Below, in pieces: positions 1-8,013 of a stretch of DNA of 64,000 nt. Made by a program: the position numbers and the translations under genes. The DNA is from Nocardia asteroides (GTDB lineage: Bacteria > Actinomycetota > Actinomycetes > Mycobacteriales > Mycobacteriaceae). The notes beneath the pieces are model-generated. The model saw only the letters and a program-made list of their open reading frames with translations, was not told the origin of the DNA and did no database searches. Every line of letters begins with the position of its first letter. The first letter of the stretch is position 1. The stretch spans positions 496,001 through 560,000 of the forward strand of contig NZ_CP089214.1 of assembly GCF_021183625.1 (NCBI RefSeq), written 5' to 3'.

Positions 1-2
1 TG

Positions 3-905
3 GAGCACGTGCACTACGACGCGCCCCGTGACCGCTTCCTCGTCGTCGGCGCGGACGGCTTCGTCGGCCTGCTCGACGACACCGGTTTCCGGGCCGCGCC
101 GCCCGCGACCCCGCCGTACCGCCTCAGCGGTGTCGTCGAATGGGGCGACGGCCACCTGTTCACCGGCTGGACCCAGCAGGGCCCGCCCTTCGAGTTCCGC
201 GGTGCGCTCTACCACGACGGCAGCACCGTGCCCGACACCGTCTACCACCCGCCCCGCCAGGACTTCGGCCCGCCGCGCAGCCGCACCGTCGCCGTGCCGT
301 CGGACGCGGCGCTCGGTGCCGGCGACTACACCGTGCTCCCGCTCGCGGAGGCCACCCGGCTCCTCCCCGGGGTGTCCTGGCCCGACTGCGCACTCGACGA
401 GGTCCGGTTCTACGACGGCGACGTCCACGTCGCGGATGCGACCGCGCTGCTCGGCAGCGACACCGACTACGCGGTCGCGATTCGCGGCGACCTCACCGTC
501 GACGGCACGCTCGACGCCACCGCGGGCGGCGAGGGCTACGGCAGCCTGCTCGTCGTCGGCGGTGACGTGTGGGCGCGCGCGGCGATGTTCCGCTACGGCA
601 TCGCCGCCGCCATCGGCGGAACCCTCCAGGTCGCCACCGTGGTGCTGTGCGACCACGGCGACGACGGCGGCACCCTGCGAGCCGGGGAGATCGACGCGCA
701 GGTGCTCTCCTACTCGCTCTACTTCCCGCGCCCCGACGCCGAGTTCGACGCGTTCCTCATCGGTGACGTCTACGGAGAGGCGAGTTTCCCCCCGGAGCGG
801 GCCGACGAGGTCTTCGTCCCCGAGGTCCTCGAGGACGGATTCCTCGACGAGCGCACCGCGGCGAAGTGGTTGCGCGAGGGGCGCCCAATCCTGCGCGAGG
901 ATTGA
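3..905 (+). CDS. Hypothetical protein with beta-helix-like C-terminal half (5' truncated by window edge)
   Basis: The reading frame is open to the window edge, so the true start probably lies upstream; the first in-window start is a GTG at position 9. The first half (about residues 1-135) has no recognised motif. The second half shows short repeating beta-strand units with a Gly-Asp turn (IRGDLTVDGTLDA, LLVVGGDVWARA, AAIGGTLQVA, LRAGEIDAQVL). This pattern is typical of right-handed beta-helix or polymer-forming scaffold proteins. No signal peptide is visible in the part seen. Function is unknown. The beta-helix reading is inferred from periodicity alone and could describe a repetitive extracellular or cytoskeletal domain. 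Confidence 0.6.
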   Translation, partial: EHVHYDAPRDRFLVVGADGFVGLLDDTGFRAAPPATPPYRLSGVVEWGDGHLFTGWTQQGPPFEFRGALYHDGSTVPDTVYHPPRQDFGPPRSRTVAVPSDAALGAGDYTVLPLAEATRLLPGVSWPDCALDEVRFYDGDVHVADATALLGSDTDYAVAIRGDLTVDGTLDATAGGEGYGSLLVVGGDVWARAAMFRYGIAAAIGGTLQVATVVLCDHGDDGGTLRAGEIDAQVLSYSLYFPRPDAEFDAFLIGDVYGEASFPPERADEVFVPEVLEDGFLDERTAAKWLREGRPILRED

Positions 906-993
906 GCGCTCTCCGAACCGGGGCGAACCGCGCTGACCATTCGCGTCGAGTACCCGCGTCGCTAGGATCGCAGACAGAAGGTCAGGGGGCAGC

Positions 994-1293
994 GTGGTGA
1001 GCAATCGATTCACGGTCGATGTGGAACAGCTGGAACAAGCGGCAATTCGGTTGCATGCTCTGGCCGCCTTCCTCGACAGCCAGCTCGATGAGCTGGACAA
1101 CCGGGTCACCGAACTCGGTGCCGGTTGGTCCGGCCTCGCCGCGACGGCCTTCGCGGCGTCTCACACGGCATGGTCGCCCGGCGCCCGCGAATTGGCCACG
1201 TCGCTGCGCGCGCAGTCAGCACTGATCGAGCAAGCGGGACAGCGCTACCTCGCCGCTCACCAGGCCAACAATCGGATGATCCAGAAGGGCTGA
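994..1293 (+). CDS. WXG100 family (ESAT-6-like) protein
   Basis: This 99-residue, mostly helical protein has the central turn WSG around residue 47, flanked by two amphipathic helices, which is the WXG100 fold of type VII secretion substrates. The start is GTG 994 or the adjacent GTG 997; a GGGGG-type ribosome site lies at about 984-989. It ends one base before the next gene, which is a longer protein with a toxin-like C-terminus. A small WXG100 partner in front of an LXG-like effector is a standard layout for type VII effectors, where the two form a heterodimeric secretion unit. The partnership is inferred from adjacency. Confidence 0.85.
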   Translation: MVSNRFTVDVEQLEQAAIRLHALAAFLDSQLDELDNRVTELGAGWSGLAATAFAASHTAWSPGARELATSLRAQSALIEQAGQRYLAAHQANNRMIQKG

Positions 1294-1294
1294 G

Positions 1295-2560
1295 GTGGCT
1301 GGCTGGGAGCTCGATCCATCCGACTACGAGCGCGCCGCGCAACAATGCCATCGCCTGGCCGACGAAGTCCTGGACGCTGTCGGAAGATTACACAGTCACC
1401 TACTCGGCGACTGCGACGGCTTCATGGGAGATCATTCCCTCACCCGTGACTGGACAGCCGGCTACGACAACGTAGCCGGTGCGGTATTCGCCACCGCCAC
1501 GCTGCTCTCGGACGCGCTTCATCGGTACGGCGATGTCCTCGCGGCCATAGCCTACAACTGGTCGGTGGCGGACGAGACGTTTCCCGACCTGACCGCCCCG
1601 ATACCTACCGCTTCAAGTGGAAATCCCTACTCGGCGCCGCACTCTTCCCGGGGGGCGAATGGGGACGGCATCGCGATCACCGCGATGGGATCGATCACGC
1701 GGGTGCCCATTCCGAACGGTGACACCACCAAGCTTTCAACAGCGGGTGACAACGGCTGGCTGACCTACACGATGGCGCCGGAAGTTCGTGATGCCGGTGC
1801 TCGAATCAAGGAGATCGGATACAACTTCGACGGCATCGGAGCAGGTGACAGCGACGCCATTCGGGAATGGCTCGACGTGTTGCGCCGGGCTGCCGAAGCC
1901 CTTGCCTCAGCGGCGGACGCGGTCGCGGGTGCGGTGCGTGCGATGCACACCGCTCTTCGCCGGATGCGAACGAATATAGAGGTGCGCCTGACTGCGTCGA
2001 GACCCGGCGTCACCGTGATGGTTCACGCTGCCGGGATCCACGTTCACAGCACGACGACGCTCTACGACCCAGACCTTCAAGAGCCGGTCTACGACACGGT
2101 CACGACAAGCGATGTCGCCGTGCTCGCGCAGAGCATGCCCTTTCGAAACACGCCCGATCTCGAAGCAGAAATGGCGCAGTTGCGGCGTATCGTTGATTTA
2201 TCGATCGAACTGACCTCGCCCGGAGAACCCGACGGGGGAACCGGGCCGAATTCCGATGTTCCGCTTCCCGTCATGACGGTCGCGAGCGAAGAATACGTTC
2301 GTCGCAAGCACTTTCCGGGTGGCCTCGAGAACAAGAGCGACAAGAGCACGTTCGATTCCGGAGAGGATCCCTGTCAACTCGTCGAAGCGGCGCGAAACGT
2401 GCCCCCGATCGGCCCCACCGAGACAGGCCGCTATGAGCGACATGTGGACGCCGGCCGGTACATCGGGTACCGATCCGTCGACCATCACGGCGCGCCGACG
2501 ACCAAATATGTCGTTGTCCAGGACCGCTGGGGCGGCATCGTCACGATGTACCCCGAATGA
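1295..2560 (+). CDS. Putative type VII-secreted polymorphic toxin
   Basis: The protein has 421 residues and starts at GTG 1295, one base after the WXG100 stop. Residues 1-100 are helical and resemble a WXG/LXG targeting domain (YERAAQQCHRLADEV, with a W at about 88). A linker rich in Ser, Gly and Thr follows, then a second helical segment with an Ala-rich core at about 190-220. The last 85 residues look like a compact nuclease toxin: KHFPGG, a CQLVEAAR helix, GRYERHVDAGRYIGY, then KYVVVQDRWGGIVTMYP at the C-terminus. Spaced histidines and a terminal beta-hairpin recall BECR-fold RNase toxins such as the Ntox group, but the exact family is not certain. The next gene encodes a 98-residue protein with its own ribosome site, as expected for a cognate immunity protein. 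Confidence 0.7.
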   Translation: MAGWELDPSDYERAAQQCHRLADEVLDAVGRLHSHLLGDCDGFMGDHSLTRDWTAGYDNVAGAVFATATLLSDALHRYGDVLAAIAYNWSVADETFPDLTAPIPTASSGNPYSAPHSSRGANGDGIAITAMGSITRVPIPNGDTTKLSTAGDNGWLTYTMAPEVRDAGARIKEIGYNFDGIGAGDSDAIREWLDVLRRAAEALASAADAVAGAVRAMHTALRRMRTNIEVRLTASRPGVTVMVHAAGIHVHSTTTLYDPDLQEPVYDTVTTSDVAVLAQSMPFRNTPDLEAEMAQLRRIVDLSIELTSPGEPDGGTGPNSDVPLPVMTVASEEYVRRKHFPGGLENKSDKSTFDSGEDPCQLVEAARNVPPIGPTETGRYERHVDAGRYIGYRSVDHHGAPTTKYVVVQDRWGGIVTMYPE

Positions 2561-2573
2561 CAGGAGAAGTTGG

Positions 2574-2870
2574 TTGGCACTGACGATCGTGGTGCAGAAC
2601 ATCGTCCACTCGGAGATCGGCCGCTACTCCGATGATCCCGCCGGAACCCTGCAGCGGCTGTGCTCGGCACGGCCGGAGACAAGCCTCCTACGCAGGGTGG
2701 ATCCGCACGCCGACACCATGTTCAACGCGTACCAACTCGACCGCATCATTGCGGAGATAGACGCCCTCACAGCCGAGTCCGCCCAGCACGCGAAGGAGTG
2801 GACGCGACTGCGCGATGCCGCGATGACCGCGATCCGCAATCAGGGCTACCTGTGGTTCAGCGGAGACTGA
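2574..2870 (+). CDS. Putative cognate immunity protein
   Basis: This protein is 98 residues long. The chosen start is TTG 2574, because a clear AGGAGA ribosome site (2562-2567) sits 6 bases upstream; later GTGs at 2589 and 2592 are too far away. It lies 13 bases after the toxin stop and is the last gene of the trio. The protein is acidic and helical, without signal peptide or membrane segment, which suits a cytosolic binder of the toxin domain. It has no recognised family motif. Its role is inferred from position, size and charge. Confidence 0.6.
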   Translation: MALTIVVQNIVHSEIGRYSDDPAGTLQRLCSARPETSLLRRVDPHADTMFNAYQLDRIIAEIDALTAESAQHAKEWTRLRDAAMTAIRNQGYLWFSGD

Positions 2871-2876
2871 GAAGCG

Positions 2877-3464
2877 TCACGCCACCGCGACGCCGTCGGT
2901 GATCGGGAGCCCGGCCACCGACACCTCGGCGATCGCCTCGAGCCGCTCCCGCGGCATACCCAACCGGCTCCCCTGGATCAGCCCCTGCGCCATCAGGATC
3001 ACCTGGGCCGCCACCACGTCGACGTCGAATCCGTCGGCCACGACGAGCCTTTCGGTGACGGCGCGCTCCATGAGCGAGGTGGCGCGCGCGCCGATCTCGA
3101 CCACCTCGGGAATGCGGACGCCGAGTCCGGCGATGCTGTTGAGCATGAGGCACCCGCGGCGGTCCGGGTGCTCGGCGCAGCCCTCGAGGACGGCGTGGAA
3201 GAGGGCGCGCACGGCGTCGCGGGGCGAGCCGGGGGCGGATTCCATGACCTCGCGGATGAGCGCGGCGCGGCGCTCGCAGTAGCGGCCGTAGGCGGCGAGG
3301 AAGAGGCCGCGCTTGCTGCCGAAGGCGGCGTAGATGCTGCCGTTGCCGATGCCGGTCGCGCGGGAGACGTCCTCGACCGAGGTGTCGTCGAAGCCGCGGA
3401 TCCAGAACAGCTCGGTCGCGGCGTCCAGCAGGTTCGACTCGTCGAACTGTCGTGGGCGTCCCAT
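2877..3464 (-). CDS. TetR family transcriptional regulator
   Basis: The product is 195 residues. The N-terminus (MGRPRQFDESNLLDAA, then TSVEDVSRATGIGNGSIYAAF) is a canonical TetR helix-turn-helix; residues 60-195 form the helical ligand domain. ATG 3464 is chosen because it directly precedes the GRPR basic arm. It is divergent from the GlxA-type regulator at 3539. An inverted repeat, TGGAG-N6-CTCCA (3509-3524), sits between the -35 and -10 of that divergent promoter and is a good candidate operator. Its stop is only 6 bases from the stop of the immunity gene (convergent). The inducer is unknown; control of the hydrolases downstream is plausible. Confidence 0.9.
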   Translation of the reverse strand: MGRPRQFDESNLLDAATELFWIRGFDDTSVEDVSRATGIGNGSIYAAFGSKRGLFLAAYGRYCERRAALIREVMESAPGSPRDAVRALFHAVLEGCAEHPDRRGCLMLNSIAGLGVRIPEVVEIGARATSLMERAVTERLVVADGFDVDVVAAQVILMAQGLIQGSRLGMPRERLEAIAEVSVAGLPITDGVAVA

Positions 3465-3502
3465 AGCGCCACGGTATCCGATGGCGAGTTCGCCCACACA
3501 GG

Positions 3503-3530
3503 TTGTTCTGGAGCCGCTACTCCATAATAC
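3503..3530 (+). promoter_or_regulatory. Promoter with inverted-repeat operator for the GlxA-type gene
   Basis: TTGTTC (3503-3508) and TAATAC (3525-3530) are spaced by 16 bases. The spacer is almost filled by TGGAG-CCGCTA-CTCCA (3509-3524). The predicted transcription start at about 3537-3539 coincides with ATG 3539, so the mRNA would be leaderless. A repressor bound at the repeat would block the promoter; the divergent TetR protein is the natural candidate. Confidence 0.6.
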
Positions 3531-3538
3531 TGCTCGGT

Positions 3539-4549
3539 ATGTGCTCAGAATTCGCTGCACCCGCAAGACGCCGCATCGGAATCCTGCTCTTCGACGGTGT
3601 GAAGATGCTGGACTTCGCTGGACCTGCGGAGGTCTTCGTGGAGGCGAACCAGTCGCTGAACGGTTACCAGGTGGTGCTGCTCTCGCCGGACGGCAGCGAT
3701 GTGAGCACCTCGATCGGCGCCAGGATCGAGGTCGCGGGGGCGGCCGCGGACGCGGGCCGGTTCGACACCGTGGTGATCCCGGGCAGCGAGCGGCCGCCGT
3801 CGGTCTTCGTCACCCCGCAGGTGCTCGCGGCGGCGCGGCACCTGTCGGCGCGGACCCGGCGGCTCGCCTCGATCTGCAGCGGCGCCTACGTGCTCGGCGA
3901 GCTCGGGCTGCTGGACGGCAGGCGGGCCACCACGCACTGGAAGTTCACCACCGACCTCGCCAGGCGCTACCCGCGGGCCGCGGTGGACCCGGACGCCATC
4001 TTCGTGCGCGACGGCACGCTCTACAGCTCGGCCGGGGTCGCCGCCGGGATGGACCTGGCGCTGGCACTGGTCGAGGAGGACCACGGCGCCGACGTGGCGC
4101 GCCGGGTGGCGCAGTCCCTGGTCGTCTACATGCAGCGGGCGGGCGGGCAGTCGCAGTTCTCCGCCTCGCTGAGCGGCCCGGCGCCGCGCACCCCGCTGGT
4201 GCGGGCGGTGGTCGACCTGATCTGCGCCGACCCCGCGGCCCCGCACACCGTGCAGAGCCTCGCCGCGCACGCCCGGGTCAGCATCAGGCACCTGACCCGG
4301 CTCTTCCGGGCCGAACTCGAGCGCTCGCCCGCCGAGTACGTGGCGTTCATCCGCTTCGGCGTCGCGCGCGACCTGCTGCACTCCGGCGCAGGCGTCACCG
4401 AGGCGGCGATGACGGCGGGGTACGGCAGCAGCGAGGCGCTGCGCCGGGCGTTCGTGGCCCGGCTCGGGATCTCGCCGCGCAAGTACCAGCAGCGGTTCCG
4501 CTCCACCGGGAGCGCGGGCGCGCCGCTGCTGGCGGCGGTCGGCACCTGA
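3539..4549 (+). CDS. GlxA family regulator (DJ-1/PfpI domain plus AraC helix-turn-helix)
   Basis: The protein has 336 residues. About residues 10-175 form a DJ-1/PfpI-like domain (IGILLFDGVKMLDFAGPAEVF, then the nucleophile-elbow-like ASICSGAYVLGELGLLDG, Cys present). Residues about 215-315 form an AraC double helix-turn-helix (LAAHARVSIRHLTRLFR and TEAAMTAGYGSSEALRRAF). ATG 3539 is preferred over upstream starts because it fits the promoter at 3503-3530. GlxA-type proteins are usually regulators of small-molecule metabolism in which the PfpI-like domain senses a ligand. The alpha/beta hydrolase genes at 4659 and 5401 are likely targets by position. Confidence 0.9.
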   Translation: MCSEFAAPARRRIGILLFDGVKMLDFAGPAEVFVEANQSLNGYQVVLLSPDGSDVSTSIGARIEVAGAAADAGRFDTVVIPGSERPPSVFVTPQVLAAARHLSARTRRLASICSGAYVLGELGLLDGRRATTHWKFTTDLARRYPRAAVDPDAIFVRDGTLYSSAGVAAGMDLALALVEEDHGADVARRVAQSLVVYMQRAGGQSQFSASLSGPAPRTPLVRAVVDLICADPAAPHTVQSLAAHARVSIRHLTRLFRAELERSPAEYVAFIRFGVARDLLHSGAGVTEAAMTAGYGSSEALRRAFVARLGISPRKYQQRFRSTGSAGAPLLAAVGT

Positions 4550-4658
4550 CCCGGTGTCCCGATCGGTGGCATACCCGGCCGCTGAGGCGGGGCGCCGGCA
4601 ACCTTCCGAGTGAAGACTCGACAGCGCGCCGGCAGGTGCCGGTCCGGAAAGGAAGTCC

Positions 4659-5372
4659 ATGTCCTCCCCCACCATCGTCCTTGTCCACGGCGCCTTCGCC
4701 GACGCCGCGAGCTGGGCTCCGGTCACCCAGCGGCTGCTCGCCGCGGGGCACCGCGTGCTCGTCCCGCCGGTCTACAACCGCAGCCTCGCCGCCGACGCGG
4801 CCTCGATCCGCGCCGTGGTGGAGGCGGTCGACGGCCCGGTGCTGCTGGCCGGGCACTCCTACGGCGGCGCCGTGATCACCGTGGCCGGGGTGGCGGAGAA
4901 CGTGGCCGGGCTGGTCTACGTCGCGGGCTACGCGCTGGACGAGGGCGAGAGCCTGGGCCGGCTGCAGGGCGGTTTCCCCGACTCCGACCTGGCATCCGCC
5001 CTGGTCTACACGCCGTTCCCGGTGCCGGGCGGCGACCCGGGCACCGACGTCTCGGTGGACATCGACAAGTTCCCCGAGGTCTTCGCCGCGGGGCTGGATC
5101 CGGCCGAGGCCGCGGTGCTCGCCGTCTCGCAGCGCCCGCTCACCGCCTTCGCCTTCGGCGAACCGGCCAGCGTGGCGGCCTGGAAGACCAAGCCGGGATG
5201 GGGCATCGTCTCGAGTGCCGACCGCACCATCAACCCGGACGTCGAGCGCTTCGGCTACCAGCGCGCCGGGCTGCGTTCGGTGGTCGAGATCGACGGTCCG
5301 CACCTGGTGATGCGCACCCACCCCGACGAGGTGGTCGCGGTGCTCACCGAGGCGCTCGCCGCACTGTCCTGA
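4659..5372 (+). CDS. Alpha/beta hydrolase
   Basis: The 237-residue protein begins with the strand and oxyanion motif PTIVLVHGAFADAASW and has the nucleophile elbow GHSYGG (Ser67). The probable catalytic His is in the C-terminal segment GPHLVMRTHPDE. It matches the small cofactor-free hydrolase group (esterase or signal-lactone-type enzymes) in length. A GGAAAGGAAG ribosome site precedes ATG 4659. The gene lies 109 bases after the GlxA-type gene and 28 bases before a second hydrolase gene, so the two hydrolases may be co-transcribed. The substrate cannot be told from sequence. Confidence 0.85.
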   Translation: MSSPTIVLVHGAFADAASWAPVTQRLLAAGHRVLVPPVYNRSLAADAASIRAVVEAVDGPVLLAGHSYGGAVITVAGVAENVAGLVYVAGYALDEGESLGRLQGGFPDSDLASALVYTPFPVPGGDPGTDVSVDIDKFPEVFAAGLDPAEAAVLAVSQRPLTAFAFGEPASVAAWKTKPGWGIVSSADRTINPDVERFGYQRAGLRSVVEIDGPHLVMRTHPDEVVAVLTEALAALS

Positions 5373-5400
5373 AACGTTCCATCGAGAAAGGCAGCCCGCT

Positions 5401-6366
5401 ATGGCAGGAAATCCGCACGGCCTCTCGCTCGAACCCGCCGCCCAGGCGTTCGTGGACGCGACCTCGCAGCCGCCCTTCCTCTACCAGCTCGACCCCGAGG
5501 AGGGCCGCAAGACCGTCGACGGCGTCCAGGATTCGGAGATCTGGAAGCCCGAGATCGACGAGGAGTGGGTGACCGTCGACGGCGGCCCGACCGGGTCGGT
5601 CCGGGCGCGGATCGTCAAGCCGAAGGGCGCCGCGGGCGCGCTGCCGGTGATCGTCTACACGCACGGCGCGGGCTGGGTCTTCGGCGACGCGCACACCCAC
5701 GACCGGCTGGTCCGCGATCTCGCGGTCGGCGCGAACGCGGCGGTGGTGTTCCCGGAGTACGACCGCTCCCCCGACGTGCGGTACCCGGTCGCCAACGAGC
5801 AGTCCTACCGGGTGGCGCAGTGGGTCGTCGGTGACGGCGCCGCGCACGGGCTGGACGCCGCGCGGATCGCCGTCGCCGGTGACTCGGTCGGCGGCAACAT
5901 GGCGATCGCGCTCACCCTGCTCGCCAAGGAGCGCGGCGACCTGAGCTTCGTGCAGCAGGTGCTCTTCTACCCGGTCACCGACGCGGCCTTCGAGACCGAG
6001 TCCTACCACCGCTTCGCCGAGGGCTACTTCCTGGCCCGCGACGGAATGCAGTGGTTCTGGGACCAGTACACCCCCAGCGCGGAGGACCGGGCGCAGATCA
6101 CCGCCTCGCCGCTGCGCGCGAGCACCGAGCAGCTGGCCGGGCTGCCGCCCGCGCTCGTCATCACCGCCGAGGCCGACGTCCTGCGCGACGAGGGCGAGGC
6201 GTACGCGGCGAAGCTGCGCGCCGCGGGCGTTCCGGTGACCGCGGTGCGCTACGGCGGCATCGTGCACGACTTCGTCATGCTGAACACGCTGCACGACACC
6301 GAGGCCGCCAAGGCCGCGGTCGCCCAGGCCGTCGCGACCCTGCGCGCCGCGCTGCACCCCGCATGA
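5401..6366 (+). CDS. Alpha/beta hydrolase of the hormone-sensitive-lipase (fold-3) family
   Basis: The protein has 321 residues, the usual family size. It carries the HGxGW oxyanion motif as HGAGW, the nucleophile elbow GDSVGG (Ser162), the ADVLRDEGEAYA acid region and a catalytic His near residue 289 (GIVHDF). This set identifies a soluble carboxylesterase or acetyl-hydrolase. An AGAAAGG-type ribosome site precedes ATG 5401. It is separated by 28 bases from the preceding hydrolase, suggesting an operon. A role in hydrolysing small esters is inferred from the family; no secretion signal is visible. Confidence 0.9.
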   Translation: MAGNPHGLSLEPAAQAFVDATSQPPFLYQLDPEEGRKTVDGVQDSEIWKPEIDEEWVTVDGGPTGSVRARIVKPKGAAGALPVIVYTHGAGWVFGDAHTHDRLVRDLAVGANAAVVFPEYDRSPDVRYPVANEQSYRVAQWVVGDGAAHGLDAARIAVAGDSVGGNMAIALTLLAKERGDLSFVQQVLFYPVTDAAFETESYHRFAEGYFLARDGMQWFWDQYTPSAEDRAQITASPLRASTEQLAGLPPALVITAEADVLRDEGEAYAAKLRAAGVPVTAVRYGGIVHDFVMLNTLHDTEAAKAAVAQAVATLRAALHPA

Positions 6367-6537
6367 GCGCGCCGACGATCGTGACGTCGGTGGCGGTCTC
6401 CCGGCCGGACGTGGTCGCGAGCTGATCGGGAGGGCGGTGGCTGCCGTCCGCTGACGGCGCCGGTGGCGGCGCAGGGTAAGAAGAAGCCTGCGGTCCCGCG
6501 CCGCCACCAACCACCGTCGAACGAGGAGAGCTGGTTC

Positions 6538-7980
6538 ATGACGAACCCCACCGCGCGTGCACAGATCGGGGTCACCGGCCTCGCGGTCATGGGCAGCAAT
6601 ATCGCCCGCAACTTCGCCCGCCACGGCTACACCGTCGCGCTGCACAACCGCAGTATCGCCAAGACCGACGCGCTGCTGGCCGAGCACTCCGGCGACGGCG
6701 ACTTCGTGCGCACCGAGACCATCGCCGAACTCGTCGACGCCCTCGAGAAGCCGCGCCGGGTGCTCATCATGGTCAAGGCAGGCGACGCCACCGACGCCGT
6801 GATCGAAGAACTCGCCTCGGCCATGGAGCCCGGCGACATCATCATCGACGGCGGCAACGCCCTCTACACCGACACCATCCGCCGCGAAGCCGCCCTGCGC
6901 GAACGCGGCCTGAACTTCGTCGGCGCCGGCATCTCCGGCGGCGAGGAGGGCGCTTTGAACGGGCCCTCGATCATGCCCGGCGGACCCGCCGAGTCCTACG
7001 AATCGCTCGGCCCGCTGCTGGAATCGATCGCCGCGCAGGTCGACGGCACCCCGTGCTGCACCCACATCGGCCCCGACGGGTCCGGGCACTTCGTGAAAAT
7101 GGTCCACAACGGCATCGAGTACGCCGACATGCAGCTCATCGGCGAGGCCTACCACCTGTTCCGCGACGCGCTCGGCTACGACGCCAAGCAGATCGCGGAC
7201 GTGTTCACCCAGTGGAACACCGGCGACCTGGAGAGCTACCTGGTCGAGATCACCGCCGAGGTCCTCAACCAGGTCGACGCCAAGACCGGCAAAGCCCTCG
7301 TCGACGTGATCGTGGACGCCGCCGAGCAGAAGGGCACCGGCCGCTGGACCGTCAAATCCGCCCTCGACCTCGGCATTCCAGTCACCGGGATCGCCGAGGC
7401 GGTCTTCGCCCGCGCCATCTCCGGCTCCCGCGCCCAGCGCAAGGCCGCCCAGGGGCTCGCTTCCGGGACGCTGGCCGACAAGCCCACGGATGCCGACACC
7501 TTCACCGAGGACATCCGCCGCGCGCTGTATGCCTCGAAGGTGATCGCCTACGCCCAGGGCTTCGACCAGATCGCCGCGGGCAGCACCGAGTACGGCTGGA
7601 ACCTGACCCCCGGTGACCTGGCCCGGATCTGGCGCGGCGGCTGCATCATCCGCGCGCGGTTCCTGAACCGGATCACCGAGGCCTACGACCGGAACCCGGA
7701 GCTGCCGAGCCTCATCCTCGACCCCTACTTCCGGGACGCGATCGAGACCGGCATCGACAGCTGGCGCCGGGTGGTCTCGACCGCGACCCTGCTCGGGATC
7801 CCGGTACCGGCCTTCGGCTCCTCGCTGTCCTACTACGACGCACTGCGCGCCGAACGGCTCCCCGCCGCCCTCACCCAGGGCCAGCGCGACTTCTTCGGTG
7901 CCCACACCTACGAGCGCACCGACGCCGAGGGCAAGTTCCACACGCTGTGGAGCGGGGACCGCAGCGAAGTATCCGCTTGA
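6538..7980 (+). CDS. gnd: 6-phosphogluconate dehydrogenase (NADP+, decarboxylating)
   Basis: The enzyme converts 6-phosphogluconate to ribulose-5-phosphate, CO2 and NADPH in the oxidative pentose phosphate pathway. The 480-residue length matches the long form of the family. The N-terminus has the dinucleotide motif GLAVMGSN followed by ALHNRS; the substrate signature DAAEQKGTGRWT lies near residue 265, and GGEEGALNGPSIMPGG is the usual substrate-binding loop. ATG 6538 is chosen because a GAGGAGAG ribosome site precedes it and the upstream in-frame residues are not family-like. Its stop codon overlaps the -35 box of the promoter for the FMN reductase. Confidence 0.97.
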   Translation: MTNPTARAQIGVTGLAVMGSNIARNFARHGYTVALHNRSIAKTDALLAEHSGDGDFVRTETIAELVDALEKPRRVLIMVKAGDATDAVIEELASAMEPGDIIIDGGNALYTDTIRREAALRERGLNFVGAGISGGEEGALNGPSIMPGGPAESYESLGPLLESIAAQVDGTPCCTHIGPDGSGHFVKMVHNGIEYADMQLIGEAYHLFRDALGYDAKQIADVFTQWNTGDLESYLVEITAEVLNQVDAKTGKALVDVIVDAAEQKGTGRWTVKSALDLGIPVTGIAEAVFARAISGSRAQRKAAQGLASGTLADKPTDADTFTEDIRRALYASKVIAYAQGFDQIAAGSTEYGWNLTPGDLARIWRGGCIIRARFLNRITEAYDRNPELPSLILDPYFRDAIETGIDSWRRVVSTATLLGIPVPAFGSSLSYYDALRAERLPAALTQGQRDFFGAHTYERTDAEGKFHTLWSGDRSEVSA

Positions 7981-8007
7981 CCTCAACAATGGTTGAGGAG
8001 TCACGGT
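7977..8007 (+). promoter_or_regulatory. SoxR-box-like promoter (MerR-type, long spacer)
   Basis: A perfect inverted repeat CCTCAAC-AATG-GTTGAGG (7981-7998) sits inside a promoter with TTGACC (7977-7982), a 19-base spacer and CACGGT (8002-8007). The geometry matches the E. coli soxS promoter, where SoxR binds CCTCAAG-N4-CTTGAGG in a 19-base spacer. The predicted start site falls at ATG 8014, so the transcript may be leaderless. Only the innermost arm base differs from the classic SoxR box. The -10 is weak, as expected for a promoter that needs MerR-type activation. Confidence 0.65.
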
Positions 8008-8013
8008 GGAGTC

